Assembly (NCBI RefSeq): GCF_000092245.1
Contig: NC_014166.1
Span: 1,922,001 to 1,986,000, forward strand
Source: Arcobacter nitrofigilis DSM 7299
Lineage (GTDB): Bacteria; Campylobacterota; Campylobacteria; Campylobacterales; Arcobacteraceae
DNA: 64,000 nucleotides
Reading direction: 5' to 3'
This document shows, piece by piece, positions 8,240 through 17,760 of this stretch. Within the stretch, counting starts at the first letter, position 1. Every line of letters starts with the position of its first letter. The translations under genes and the position numbers were made by a program. The notes under the pieces were generated by a model, which had not been told where the DNA came from, searched no databases, and saw only the letters and a program-made list of their open reading frames with translations.

Positions 8240-10522
8240 TTAGCTTAATAGGTCATTTATCACAGATTCTCGTTTTGTAGTCTCAATTCTTTTACAAGCA
8301 CCCTTAAAAGCATCTTCTTCTCCTACGATATAACACATGCTTTTAGCCCTTGTAATTGCTGTATATAATAGCTTTGTATTATGCATAATATAATGGGAAA
8401 AACTCATAGGAATAAGAGCATTATCATACTCCATACCTTGAGTTTTATGTATGGTTAAACAATACGCTAAGGATAATAATGAATCCAAATCATCAAAGTC
8501 ATAAAATACTACCATATCATCATTTGGATATAAAACTATACATTTACTCTCTTCAAAATCAAGTTTAATTATAAGTCCTAATTGTCCATTAAAAACTCTT
8601 CTTTCCAAATATTCAGTTGAACCTGTTCTGTACATTTGCATAGTTTGGGCTCTCATATTTTCATTTTTTATATGAATTACTTTATCACTTAGTTTATATT
8701 CATAAAGTTTAGTTTGTTTTGACTCTTCCCTTGAACTATTAAATATTTTTTGCAATTGGATATTTAGATTCTCAGCACCTAACATACCGCCTTTCATAGG
8801 AGTAATTATTTGAAAAAGAATAAGAGCTTTTGATATATCTTTGCCCTTAATTAATTTGTAAAATTCTTTAATATAAGCACTTGATATATTTAATATCATA
8901 CTTAATATCATCTCAGAATTTTGGCCTCTTAAATTTGAGAATTCATTTTGTCCTAAAGAGTTTTTAGAAGCATAATAATTTGATATAGAAACATCCATAA
9001 ATTTAAAATCTTCATAATCACCATTGTATTCGGGCACATTTCCTTGTCTTATTTCATTTGCTATTACAGCTATTGCTTGATTTTCATTTTGTCTATATAT
9101 TTTTGTAAGTTTACAAATAGGTGCTAGTTCATATTTTATAGAATCACTTAATATATTTCCAGCACCAATAGCTGGTAACTGCCCATCATCACCCACTATT
9201 ATAAAAATAGTATCTTGACCGATTTTTGATATTATTTGATAAAACATAACAGAATTTACCATTGAAGCTTCATCAAGTAATATTACTTTATATGGAAAGT
9301 GTTCATTCTCTTTATGTTTTACAAAAAGGGATTGTATAGTTGAGCTATTATAACCTGTAGTATCTGCAATTCTTTGAGAGGCGATACCACTTAAAGCAAT
9401 AGCAATAATATCATCATAAGAGTTTATCTCTTGAAGAAGTTCAAGAATTGCTCTACTTGATGTTGATTTCCCTGTTCCTGCATAACCTATTAAAAACAGT
9501 GTTTTATGACCTTCATTTATAAGTTCTACTGCTTTTCTTTGTTCAGGACTTAAAGTGAAACCTAAAGTTTTCTCTTTTTTATCTAAATATTCAGTTATAT
9601 TTGAAACTATTTTTTTCAAATACATATCATTTTCTCTAGCTTTAAAAAACTCTAAAACTCTTTTTTCTGCAAAATACAACATTGAAGGAGCATATCTATT
9701 CTCTTTTGTTTTATAAATATCTTCATCAAGTTCCATTTTTGCTATTGCATTTTCATATAACATCTCTTCATTTTGGAATCTTAAGGCTTCATCTAATAGT
9801 CTAAAAAGATGATATTTATCTATTGAAGAGTTTCCATTATTATCACAATACTCTCTTAAAGTATAGTTCAAACAAGCCATAATCCTAAAATCTGACCTTT
9901 CATCTATTCCTAAGGCTTTTGCTATTTCATCAGCTCTTTTAAATCCTATACCTTTTATACGAATCAATACATATGGATTTTCTTTTATCACTTCAATTAG
10001 ATTTTCTACTTCACTAAACTCTGAATAAATCTTTGTAATAAGATTTGAAGTAACTCCAAACTTTGATAAAAAAGAACCAAGTTCCCTTAAGTGTTTAAAC
10101 TTTTGCCATGAAGTCTTTATAGTTGTTAGTTTTTTTTCTCTTATTCCTTTGAAGTTTAAAAGCTCTTCTGGCTTGTCATTTAAAACAGTAACCAACTCTT
10201 CTTCAGTATATTTTTCTAGTAATTCTAAAGCTACTTTTCGCCCTATTCCTTTAACTATTTTTGTCAAAAAGAAATAAAGCTCCTGTTCTTTTAACTCTAA
10301 AGTATCAAAAGCAAATTGTATTCCATATTTTTTATGAGTTACCCAATTACCTGTTAAAACTATATTTTCACCCACAATTTTTTCAATATCAGTATCAAAA
10401 TATGTTCCACATATCTTTTGATCATTATCCAATACTGCAATACAAAATCCCGTATCTCTGTTCGAAAATAGTACTTTTTTTAATATTCCTGAAAGTTTAA
10501 AACTTTTATTCTCATCCTGCAT
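8240..10522 (-). CDS. recD2: RecD2-type ATP-dependent DNA helicase
   Basis: 760 residues, superfamily 1B 5'-3' helicase. An N-terminal OB-like and helix-hairpin-helix region (about 1-250, e.g. VKGIGRKVALELLEKY and LIRIKGIGFKRADEIA) is followed by the Walker A loop GYAGTGKST (about 347), the DEAS Walker B box (LLDEASMVNS), and C-terminal motifs LAYCLTIHKTQGMEYD and LLYTAITRAKS. No recB or recC partner is nearby, which fits stand-alone RecD2. The ATG overlaps the stop of the upstream 118-residue gene as TAATG. Confidence 0.9.
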   Translation of the reverse strand: MQDENKSFKLSGILKKVLFSNRDTGFCIAVLDNDQKICGTYFDTDIEKIVGENIVLTGNWVTHKKYGIQFAFDTLELKEQELYFFLTKIVKGIGRKVALELLEKYTEEELVTVLNDKPEELLNFKGIREKKLTTIKTSWQKFKHLRELGSFLSKFGVTSNLITKIYSEFSEVENLIEVIKENPYVLIRIKGIGFKRADEIAKALGIDERSDFRIMACLNYTLREYCDNNGNSSIDKYHLFRLLDEALRFQNEEMLYENAIAKMELDEDIYKTKENRYAPSMLYFAEKRVLEFFKARENDMYLKKIVSNITEYLDKKEKTLGFTLSPEQRKAVELINEGHKTLFLIGYAGTGKSTSSRAILELLQEINSYDDIIAIALSGIASQRIADTTGYNSSTIQSLFVKHKENEHFPYKVILLDEASMVNSVMFYQIISKIGQDTIFIIVGDDGQLPAIGAGNILSDSIKYELAPICKLTKIYRQNENQAIAVIANEIRQGNVPEYNGDYEDFKFMDVSISNYYASKNSLGQNEFSNLRGQNSEMILSMILNISSAYIKEFYKLIKGKDISKALILFQIITPMKGGMLGAENLNIQLQKIFNSSREESKQTKLYEYKLSDKVIHIKNENMRAQTMQMYRTGSTEYLERRVFNGQLGLIIKLDFEESKCIVLYPNDDMVVFYDFDDLDSLLSLAYCLTIHKTQGMEYDNALIPMSFSHYIMHNTKLLYTAITRAKSMCYIVGEEDAFKGACKRIETTKRESVINDLLS

Positions 10523-10878
10523 TAATATCCATCATCAAATTTTTTATGTTTATGTTTGTCTTTTTTATAGGCATTTTGGTTTTTATCTTTTTGAAGTAAA
10601 TTTGCTTCTTTTAAAAGTCTATTTTTCTCTTCTTCAAAATCATCACTATGATTTTCTAAATATAAAAGCGTCAAATCTATAAATTTTTTTAAACTAAGTA
10701 AATAAGCAGAGGTTAATTCTACTTTTTTTACTCTTTTAGTATCTTCAAAGTTTTTTAATGTTCTTTGTTTAAAAATCTCAAAATCAAAATCTTCTAGTTT
10801 AAGTAGTGAAACAGTTCTAGTGAAAAATTTTTCTAAAACTCTTATATATCTTATTCTTAATTGTTTGTCATGTATCAT
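10522..10878 (-). CDS. hypothetical protein, all-helical, charged
   Basis: 118 residues, not recognised. It is rich in Lys, Glu and Leu, without signal peptide or membrane segment, and predicted largely helical (e.g. LLSLKKFIDLTLLYLEN). The C-terminal ~20 residues are a lysine/histidine-rich tail (KDKHKHKKF), which could bind nucleic acid. It overlaps recD2 downstream by one base (TAATG) and its start overlaps the arsC-like stop upstream, so the three genes form one transcript. A DNA-related role is only suggested by the neighbour. Confidence 0.7.
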   Translation of the reverse strand: MIHDKQLRIRYIRVLEKFFTRTVSLLKLEDFDFEIFKQRTLKNFEDTKRVKKVELTSAYLLSLKKFIDLTLLYLENHSDDFEEEKNRLLKEANLLQKDKNQNAYKKDKHKHKKFDDGY

Positions 10879-11225
10879 TAAAACAATTCATTTATTTTTT
10901 CTAAAGGTCGTGCAATAACAGCTCTCCCATCTTTTATAATAATTGGTCTTTCAATTAGTTTGGGATTATTTATCATTGCTTCGATTAACTTTTCTTCATC
11001 ATTTTCATCTTTTAAATTCAATTCTTTGTAAATATCTTCTTTTGTTCTCATTAATTCTCTAGCACTCATATTTAACATTTGAAGAACTTCTTTCATATCT
11101 TCTTTTGTTAGTTTTGCATCTAAATATTTAATAACACCTAAAGCTATTTTTTTTTCTTGTAAATGATTTAAAGCATCCCTTGATTTTGAGCATCTAGGAT
11201 TGTGCCAAATAGTTATTTCTTCCAT
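10878..11225 (-). CDS. ArsC/Spx-family arsenate reductase-like protein
   Basis: 115 residues, the full length of the family. The thioredoxin-like N-terminus IWHNPRCSKSRDAL carries the catalytic Cys (residue 12) in the CxxS/R-type loop of glutaredoxin-dependent ArsC. The later ERPIIIKDGRAVIARP segment supplies the arginines and the cis-proline region of the family. There are no other ars genes nearby, so arsenate as true substrate is uncertain. GGAGAGATACC precedes the ATG. It is the first gene of the arsC-118aa-recD2 unit. Confidence 0.82.
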   Translation of the reverse strand: MEEITIWHNPRCSKSRDALNHLQEKKIALGVIKYLDAKLTKEDMKEVLQMLNMSARELMRTKEDIYKELNLKDENDEEKLIEAMINNPKLIERPIIIKDGRAVIARPLEKINELF

Positions 11226-11287
11226 GGTATCTCTCCTATTGTTATTTTTACTTTATTATACCAAAAAAGATTTATGATTTAATTTTA

Positions 11288-11296
11288 TGATATACT
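11288..11296 (+). promoter_or_regulatory. extended -10 element upstream of fliK-like gene
   Basis: TGATATACT forms an extended -10 (TG-N-TATACT). The expected start, 7-8 bases downstream, coincides with the ATG at 11304. No Shine-Dalgarno sequence is visible and no clear -35 box is present. Confidence 0.4.
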
Positions 11297-11303
11297 TTGT
11301 AGT

Positions 11304-13388
11304 ATGTTAGTCTCTACAAATACACAACTTAATATACTAGTAGCAAATAGTACAAACAAAGTCTTAAAAGAGGTTTTGAAAGAAGCTGATGTTAAAACTT
11401 TGATAACTAGTCAAAATAAAGACTTAAATGTTTCTACCTTATTAAAAAGTCTTTTTAACAATATCCAAAATAATTCAAAATCAAATGAGACTATATTAAA
11501 CTTATTAAAAAATTCAAATTTAAATAAAGACTTAGGCTCATTTACTTCAAATTTACAATCACTTGTAAAATCTTTACCAGATGATAAAAGTACAGAACAA
11601 TTAAAAACATTCCTACAAAAATTTTCAATCACACCTGAACAAACCACATCAAAAGAGGTAAAAGAACAAATACAAAAAAGTGGTATATTTTTAGAATCAA
11701 AACTTTTAAATCAAGCAACTAATCCAAACAGTAAAAATGAAAATAGCCTATTAAATGACATGAAAGCTGTTTTACTTAAAACAAAAGCCCAATTGGAAGC
11801 ACAAATTTCCAATCAAGTTAAAGTACAAGTACCAAGTCAAAGTAAAGTAGAAACACCACTTCAAAATAGTAATCAAACTATTAGTCAAAACGTAAGTAAA
11901 GAGAGTATCAATATCCCTGAAACATTAAAACAAATAGACAAACTTTTAACCCAAATAAAAAATCTTGAAACTTCAAATGTAAAAGAACAAGTTACAAAAC
12001 CTAATATTAACAATGAATCAAAACCTACACAACAAGTAAATCAACAAACAACTACAACATCTACTCAAACTGTTAAAAGTGATTCTCCTTTGTTAAATGA
12101 CATCAAAAATGTCTTAACTAAAGTTCAAGCCCAACTTCAATCTCAGATTTCTAATCAAGGAAAAGTAGAAGTACCAAGCCAAAGTAAAGTAGAAACTACA
12201 CCACTTCAAAATAGTAATCAAACTATTACTCAAAATGTAAGTAAAGAAAATATCAATATTCCTGAAACAATAAAACAAATAGATAAATTTTTAACACAAA
12301 TAAAAAATCTTGAAACTTCAAATGTAAAAGAACAAGTTACAAAACCTAATATTAACAATGAATCAAAACCTACACAACAAACAACAACCACTCAAACTGT
12401 TAAAAGTGATTCTCCTTTGTTAAATGACATCAAAAATGTCTTAACTAAAGTTCAAGCCCAACTTCAAGGACAAGTTAACAATCAAGATAAAGCACAAGCA
12501 AGTAATCAAAAAATAGAAACTACAGTTGATAATCCTTCAAAACAAGTAGAAAATCCACAAGGAAAAGAGCAACAAATAAAAAGTACTGTTCAAAGTACTT
12601 CTCAACTTCTACAAATGAAAATACAAATAAAAGAAGAAGCCAAACCTCAAATTCAAAATTTAAACAAAGATAATATAAATATAAAAGATACTTTAAAACA
12701 AATTGATAAAATATTAACTGATATAAAAAAAATAGACCTACAAAATCCAAAAGATGCAGCTGTAAAACTTGCTACAAATTTAGATGCAAAAACAGCTCTT
12801 GCTCCAAATACTTTTTCAATAAAAACTGACTCACCTATTTTTAATGACATAAAAACAGTTTTATCAAAAGTACAAGCACAACTTCAAAATCAAATTCAAA
12901 ATCAATCAAAAGATATTGATGAAATAAAACACCATATTACTAAAGATATCGATCACAAAGAGACACTAAAACATGTTGATAAACTTTTAACACAAATTGA
13001 TTATCATCAACTTTATTCAATAGCAAACTCTTCAAATAATGTGTATATTCCTTTTTTATGGGACTTACTTGAAGATGGTTCTATTGATATAAAAAAAGCA
13101 GATGAAGAGAAATTTTATTGTTTGATTGATTTGACTCTAAAAGATTTGGGAAAAATAAATTTACATCTTTATTTATATGAAGATGACAAGTTGGATATTT
13201 CAGTTTTTGTAGAAAAAGAAGAGACAAAACAATTAATAAGACAAAAAGCAACAAGTTTGAGACGAGAGTTAAATGGCACAGGGATAAGTGTGATTGGATT
13301 GAATATACATACACTAAAAGAAGATACAAAACAAAATTTTTATAAACAAGATGATGATTTTGATTTTGGTGTAAATATCAAGGTTTAA
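11304..13388 (+). CDS. fliK: FliK-like flagellar hook-length control protein with large internal repeats
   Basis: 694 residues. The C-terminal ~120 residues (GKINLHLYLYEDDKLDISVFVE, then LRRELNGTGISVIGLNIHTL) match the Flg_hook domain of FliK, which talks to FlhB to switch export from hook to filament. The central part is a low-complexity Gln/Asn/Lys/Thr/Ser region with four copies of a unit that starts like SPLLNDIKNVLTKVQAQLQ and continues to KQIDKLLTQIKNLE. Two pairs of repeats are identical at DNA level for 84 and 78 bases. The next gene, one base later, encodes an FlhB C-terminal-like protein, which supports the call. The symbol is assigned by domain and context. Confidence 0.8.
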   Translation: MLVSTNTQLNILVANSTNKVLKEVLKEADVKTLITSQNKDLNVSTLLKSLFNNIQNNSKSNETILNLLKNSNLNKDLGSFTSNLQSLVKSLPDDKSTEQLKTFLQKFSITPEQTTSKEVKEQIQKSGIFLESKLLNQATNPNSKNENSLLNDMKAVLLKTKAQLEAQISNQVKVQVPSQSKVETPLQNSNQTISQNVSKESINIPETLKQIDKLLTQIKNLETSNVKEQVTKPNINNESKPTQQVNQQTTTTSTQTVKSDSPLLNDIKNVLTKVQAQLQSQISNQGKVEVPSQSKVETTPLQNSNQTITQNVSKENINIPETIKQIDKFLTQIKNLETSNVKEQVTKPNINNESKPTQQTTTTQTVKSDSPLLNDIKNVLTKVQAQLQGQVNNQDKAQASNQKIETTVDNPSKQVENPQGKEQQIKSTVQSTSQLLQMKIQIKEEAKPQIQNLNKDNINIKDTLKQIDKILTDIKKIDLQNPKDAAVKLATNLDAKTALAPNTFSIKTDSPIFNDIKTVLSKVQAQLQNQIQNQSKDIDEIKHHITKDIDHKETLKHVDKLLTQIDYHQLYSIANSSNNVYIPFLWDLLEDGSIDIKKADEEKFYCLIDLTLKDLGKINLHLYLYEDDKLDISVFVEKEETKQLIRQKATSLRRELNGTGISVIGLNIHTLKEDTKQNFYKQDDDFDFGVNIKV
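11952..12380 (+). repeat. direct repeat in fliK: 84-base identical copies 345 bases apart
   Basis: Bases 11952-12035 are identical to 12297-12380. The spacing of 345 bases is a multiple of three, so recombination or slippage would remove or add 115 codons without a frameshift. The encoded segment begins QIKNLETSNVKEQVTK. Confidence 0.95.
12063..12467 (+). repeat. direct repeat in fliK: 78-base identical copies 327 bases apart
   Basis: Bases 12063-12140 are identical to 12390-12467; the 327-base spacing is 109 codons. This pair partly interleaves with the 84-base pair, the 18-base difference in spacing coming from an indel in a Gln/Thr tract. Confidence 0.95.
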
Positions 13389-13389
13389 A

Positions 13390-13665
13390 ATGAACGAACA
13401 AAAAAAAATATTAAAAGTTGCAGCTTTAAAATATAATATGCAAGATGATACTGCACCAAGAGTTGTAGCAAAAGGAATTGGAGAACTTGCATCTAATATT
13501 ATAAAAATAGCAAAAGAGAATAATATTCCCATAAAAAAAGATGAAGATTTAGTTGAACTTTTAACAAAACTAGATGTAAATCAACAAATTCCAAATAACT
13601 TATATAAAGCAGTTGCCGAAGTTTTTGCTTTTATTTATGACTTATCAAAACAAAATAAAACCTAA
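13390..13665 (+). CDS. FlhB C-terminal-domain homologue (FlhX-type)
   Basis: 91 residues without membrane segments. APRVVAKGIGELASNIIKIAKENNIPI followed by a DLVELLTKLDVNQQIPNNLYKAVAEVFAFIY-like region is the cytosolic domain of FlhB after its NPTH autocleavage site; the NPTH site and the membrane domain are missing. Such proteins can replace the cleaved FlhB C-terminus in some bacteria. It follows the FliK-like gene by one base, and FliK is the known partner of this domain. (No stretch here is quoted in full.). Confidence 0.85.
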   Translation: MNEQKKILKVAALKYNMQDDTAPRVVAKGIGELASNIIKIAKENNIPIKKDEDLVELLTKLDVNQQIPNNLYKAVAEVFAFIYDLSKQNKT

Positions 13666-13730
13666 TGATATCCTAGTATAAGACTATTTATAATATAATC
13701 AGCAAAAAATATAATAAGACTGCTAATTAA

Positions 13731-14171
13731 ATGAAAAATATACTTTTACACAATCCTTACTTTATATTCTTTTTAGGAATTATCACAGTTTTAGTAAATA
13801 TTATTTCTTCTGTACATTTTTTCCCTATTTTAATGGCAGGTATAATTTTTTTAGCTTTTTTAAAATCTATTAAATATCAATATTATTACTCTTTAACATA
13901 TCTGATAATAGTCTTTTTATTTATAGAATATAATAATGGCTTTTTACCTTTTACTTTTACCTTTCTATCTCTATTTATATATACTTTTATATTGCCAAGT
14001 TTAAATAGAGTTATCTCATTACACAATCTAAATAATTATATTTATATCTTAACTTTTTACTTAGGTGTTCTTTTAGTTTGGGTTTTTTCTAATGATTTAA
14101 ATTTTAACTTAGTTAGATATATTATATTAAATATTGTGATTGACTTTTTAATTTACGGACTATTTCTATGA
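13731..14171 (+). CDS. small integral membrane protein, probable MreD-like
   Basis: 146 residues, almost entirely hydrophobic, with about four or five membrane helices and no soluble domain. It directly precedes and overlaps the PBP2 gene by four bases (ATGA). In many bacteria MreD sits just upstream of mrdA and links MreB to the elongation complex, so an MreD-like role is inferred from position, size and topology; sequence similarity alone is too weak to be sure. Confidence 0.6.
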   Translation: MKNILLHNPYFIFFLGIITVLVNIISSVHFFPILMAGIIFLAFLKSIKYQYYYSLTYLIIVFLFIEYNNGFLPFTFTFLSLFIYTFILPSLNRVISLHNLNNYIYILTFYLGVLLVWVFSNDLNFNLVRYIILNIVIDFLIYGLFL

Positions 14172-15952
14172 AAAAACGGCTCAATTTAATTCTTATCCTT
14201 ATTGGTGTTGTATGTTTACTTTTAGTATATAGATTATATTACTTAAGCATAAAATCAAATACATATTATGAACAATTATCAAAACAAAACTATATAAAAA
14301 AAGTGTATCAAGCTCCTTCAAGGGGACTTATAAAAGATAGAAATGGAGTTGCCTTAGCGATTAATGAACTTGGTTTTTCTATAAGTATTAAGCCCCACTT
14401 ACGTTCATATAAAAATAAACATATCTTAGAAGAGTTAGTTAATACTATAGTTAGATATTTTCCAGATTTTGAAAAAGACAAATTAATTAAAAAATATAAT
14501 AAATTAGATTCACCATATAAACATGATTTTGTAAAAATTATTGATTATATAGCTTATGATAAATTTTTTGATAAATATACTCTTTTTAATTCATTAGATA
14601 ATTTAAAAGTAGAATCAGCAGTAAAAAGAAACTACCCTTTTAAAAAAGTTGCAGCACATATTATTGGATATGTAGGAAAAGCTTCTAGAAAAGATATTGA
14701 TGCTAACCCTATTTCTAGATATAGTGGCATAATTGGTAAAAATGGTTTAGAGAAATATTATAATAATATTTTACAAGGAAAACTTGGATACAAAAAAGTA
14801 AAAGTAAATGCTCTAAATAAAGAACTTGAAGTATTAGAAGAAAAAGATGTAACTATTGATAATAATATTACTACAACTATTGATATCAAACTTGAACAAT
14901 ACATTCATGATATTTTTGATCAAAAAGCTGGTGCTGTAATTGTAATGAATGTGAAGAATGGTGAAATATTAGCTGCTGCTTCTTTTCCAGAGTTTGATAA
15001 TAATGTTTTTGTAAATGGAATTTCTTATAAAGAATGGGATGATTTACAAAATGATATTAATAAACCTTTTACAAATAAAATAACAAATGGTATGTATCCT
15101 CCAGGAAGTGTATGGAAGATGGGTGTAGCTTTAGGCTTGTTAGAAAATGGAATAAGCAAAAACTTCAAAGTAAATTGTACAGGAACATATGAATTTGCAA
15201 ATAGAAAATTCAGATGTTGGAAAAAAGATGGACATGGGATAGTTGATTTTGTTAAAGCTATTAGAGAAAGTTGTGATGATTTTTTCTATAAAGCTAGCCA
15301 AAAAGTAGGTATAAACAAAATTAGTGAAACAATGGCAAAATTTGGATTTGGAGAGAAAACAGGTGTGGACCAAATGTATGAATTCATTGGAATCAATCCA
15401 AATGAAGCTTGGAAAAGAAAAAAATACAATAGAGCTTGGTTTACAGGTGAAACACTCATTTCTTCTATTGGACAAGGTTCTGTACTTGTAACACCTATGC
15501 AAATTGCAAGATATACTTCTTTTTTAGCAACTGATAGATTGGCCACTCCTCACTTCTATAAAAAGGCTTATAAAGAGCCTACAAAAGTTGATATTGACCC
15601 AGAAAATTTAAAACTTGTACAAAAAGGTATGTATGAAGTGGCAAATGATAAACATGGAACTGCTTATTGGCACTTAAGAGGTATAAATCCTAAAATAAAA
15701 GTTGCTGCAAAAACTGGAACTGCTCAAGTTATTGGAATAGATCAAGATGTTAAAAAAAGAGTTCATGAAAAGGACTTAGAATATTTAAAAAGATCCCATG
15801 CTTGGTTGACGACATATGGACCTTTTAATAATCCTCAATATGCTGTGACAATATTAGTAGAACACGGTGGACATGGTGGAAGTGCAGCAGGAGAAATTAC
15901 AACTAAAATATATAATAAATTAATAGAATTAGGTTACATAAAAGTAAACTAA
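14168..15952 (+). CDS. mrdA: penicillin-binding protein 2, cell elongation transpeptidase
   Basis: 594 residues. One N-terminal membrane anchor (about 5-25), a dimerisation/pedestal region (APSRGLIKDRNGVALA, SAVKRNYPF, HIIGYVGKA) and the transpeptidase domain. The active serine lies in YPPGSVWKM (SxxK), the second motif in RESCDDF (SxD, as in many PBP2s) and the third in AAKTGTAQ. It cross-links peptidoglycan of the lateral wall with RodA. It overlaps the MreD-like gene by four bases and ends convergently next to a chemoreceptor gene. Confidence 0.95.
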   Translation: MKKRLNLILILIGVVCLLLVYRLYYLSIKSNTYYEQLSKQNYIKKVYQAPSRGLIKDRNGVALAINELGFSISIKPHLRSYKNKHILEELVNTIVRYFPDFEKDKLIKKYNKLDSPYKHDFVKIIDYIAYDKFFDKYTLFNSLDNLKVESAVKRNYPFKKVAAHIIGYVGKASRKDIDANPISRYSGIIGKNGLEKYYNNILQGKLGYKKVKVNALNKELEVLEEKDVTIDNNITTTIDIKLEQYIHDIFDQKAGAVIVMNVKNGEILAAASFPEFDNNVFVNGISYKEWDDLQNDINKPFTNKITNGMYPPGSVWKMGVALGLLENGISKNFKVNCTGTYEFANRKFRCWKKDGHGIVDFVKAIRESCDDFFYKASQKVGINKISETMAKFGFGEKTGVDQMYEFIGINPNEAWKRKKYNRAWFTGETLISSIGQGSVLVTPMQIARYTSFLATDRLATPHFYKKAYKEPTKVDIDPENLKLVQKGMYEVANDKHGTAYWHLRGINPKIKVAAKTGTAQVIGIDQDVKKRVHEKDLEYLKRSHAWLTTYGPFNNPQYAVTILVEHGGHGGSAAGEITTKIYNKLIELGYIKVN

Positions 15953-15954
15953 TT

Positions 15955-17211
15955 CTAAATAGACTTCATCTTAGCTAGCTCTTTTCCTATAAACTCTTTT
16001 TCATTTGCTTTTGAAACAATCAACTTAGAAATTTCATCTGTAATCATTGCCATATCATTAGTTTTAGATGCAATATTGGCATTTTCTTGGGTTTGTCTAT
16101 CAAGTAAATTTACCGCATGATTAATTTGTTCAATTCCTAATAATTGTTCCCTTGATGCAGTTTCAATATCAGAAATAAGTTCAGTTGTTTGTGATACATT
16201 GTTATATAATAACTTATAACCATTTTTCATCTCATCTGCAATACTTTTCCCATAATTTGCTTTTAAATTTGCACTTTCTACTATCTTTTTTATCTCTTTA
16301 GCAGCTTCTGCACTTCTTGAAGCTAAGTTTCGCACTTCTGCAGCAACAACAGCAAAACCCTTTCCTGCTTCTCCAGCAGTTGCAGCTTCTACTGCTGCAT
16401 TTAATGATAAAATATTTGTTTGAAATGCTATTTGATCAATTATTGTGATTGCCTCATTTATTGAACTTACTTGTGTATTAATTTCATCCATAGCAATTGT
16501 TGTTTTATTTGCTAGTTCTTCACCAACATGAACAGAGCTAGTAACTTCATTTGAAAACTCTGACATTTTTACTATAGTTTCAGTATTTAGCCTAATATTT
16601 CCAGTTATTTCTTCAATTGCAGCAGCTGTTTCTTCTATACTTGCAGCTGCACTTGTTGAACTTTCATTTAATTTTTGAACATTTTCAAGTAATTCATTTG
16701 AAGTATAATCTAGTGTTAAGCCATTTGATTTATTTTCATATAAAATTTGAGAAATCAAATCTGTAACATTATTTAATGCTAAAACTAATTTTCCACTTTC
16801 ATTCTCAATTTTACTAGTAAAGTCTAATTTTGCATATTTATCTAATACATAGGTGATTTTGTGAAGATTTGAACCCAACATATCCTGAAGCTTATCTACA
16901 AGATTGTTTATTGTTTTTGCTATATAGTTTAACTTTTTATTAGAAGTGTTTGTATAATGAATTTTATCTGAGATATATCCATCTGATAGCTTTTCAGCAA
17001 TCAACATTATTTCACCAAAAACTAATAGTTCAGCTTCATTTTTTCTACACATCTTTTCACTTATAATAGATAATTTATCTATTATTTTTTGATTAAATCC
17101 AGAAGATTTATAATCTATTTTTGGTATAGAATTTATCTCACCATCAACAAATTTTTCTAAATTATCAAAAATTTCTAATATCTTATTTTCACTTGAATTA
17201 TTAAAAAACAT
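15955..17211 (-). CDS. soluble methyl-accepting chemotaxis protein without membrane segment
   Basis: 418 residues. No hydrophobic segment long enough to cross the membrane is present, so the receptor is cytoplasmic. The C-terminal half is a chemoreceptor signalling domain with the hairpin tip sequence [39 protein letters not shown], which binds CheW/CheA. The N-terminal half is helical and unclassified. The gene lies 13 bases after a PAS-domain gene on the same strand. This PAS-plus-receptor layout resembles CetB/CetA of Campylobacter jejuni, in which the PAS protein senses redox state and the receptor signals. Confidence 0.88.
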   Translation of the reverse strand: MFFNNSSENKILEIFDNLEKFVDGEINSIPKIDYKSSGFNQKIIDKLSIISEKMCRKNEAELLVFGEIMLIAEKLSDGYISDKIHYTNTSNKKLNYIAKTINNLVDKLQDMLGSNLHKITYVLDKYAKLDFTSKIENESGKLVLALNNVTDLISQILYENKSNGLTLDYTSNELLENVQKLNESSTSAAASIEETAAAIEEITGNIRLNTETIVKMSEFSNEVTSSVHVGEELANKTTIAMDEINTQVSSINEAITIIDQIAFQTNILSLNAAVEAATAGEAGKGFAVVAAEVRNLASRSAEAAKEIKKIVESANLKANYGKSIADEMKNGYKLLYNNVSQTTELISDIETASREQLLGIEQINHAVNLLDRQTQENANIASKTNDMAMITDEISKLIVSKANEKEFIGKELAKMKSI

Positions 17212-17224
17212 ATTTTGCCCTATT

Positions 17225-17608
17225 TTATTTCAAAGTTTTATATAAATTTATTGCAGTATTTATTTCTTCATCTGTAGGTTTAACTCTTACAGAAATATAT
17301 CTTAAATCTCCAGATGGAGTTTTTGAAGGATAAGCTGTAGCATTAACCCAATAGTATCCACCACTTTTTGTAATATTTTTAACAATACCCTTCCATACTT
17401 TTCCAGATTTAATTGTTTTCCATAAGTCCTCAAAAGCTGCTTTTGGCATATCATTATGTCTTACATAATTATGTGGTTTGCCGATTAATTCATCTTTTGA
17501 ATAACCAGCTATTTCACAAAAATCATTATTTGCATAAACAATTATTCCTCTTACATCTGTTTCTGATACTATCATTGTATTTTCAGATAATTTTATTTCT
17601 TGTGACAA
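17225..17608 (-). CDS. Aer/CetB-type PAS sensor protein
   Basis: 127 residues, a single PAS domain. [21 protein letters not shown] begins the fold; [21 protein letters not shown] and [19 protein letters not shown] follow, the signature of FAD-binding Aer-type PAS domains (shown here in pieces). It probably senses redox or energy state and passes it to the chemoreceptor encoded 13 bases downstream. FAD binding is inferred from the family. A paralogue lies at 21478-21882. Confidence 0.88.
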   Translation of the reverse strand: MSQEIKLSENTMIVSETDVRGIIVYANNDFCEIAGYSKDELIGKPHNYVRHNDMPKAAFEDLWKTIKSGKVWKGIVKNITKSGGYYWVNATAYPSKTPSGDLRYISVRVKPTDEEINTAINLYKTLK

Positions 17609-17760
17609 AATAATTTCCTTTTGAAAGTAAAAAATTTATTTTAATTATTTTCATACTTAATTTAATTTTAAATATATTATTATAACTTTTAGTTAAGATT
17701 AAATTAATCGAATCTTATCAAAATGTAATTTTATTTATTCTTAAATAATGATATAAAAAA

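Noticed and set aside
10878-11225. An arsenic resistance operon
   Set aside because: Only the ArsC-like gene is present; no arsR, arsB or acr3 gene adjoins it, and the partner genes are a helical hypothetical protein and recD2.
11740-12990. Regular repeats suggestive of a CRISPR array or integron-like cassette array
   Set aside because: They are coding repeats of one long reading frame (fliK-like), 327-345 bases apart, with no short palindromic repeat and no cas genes.
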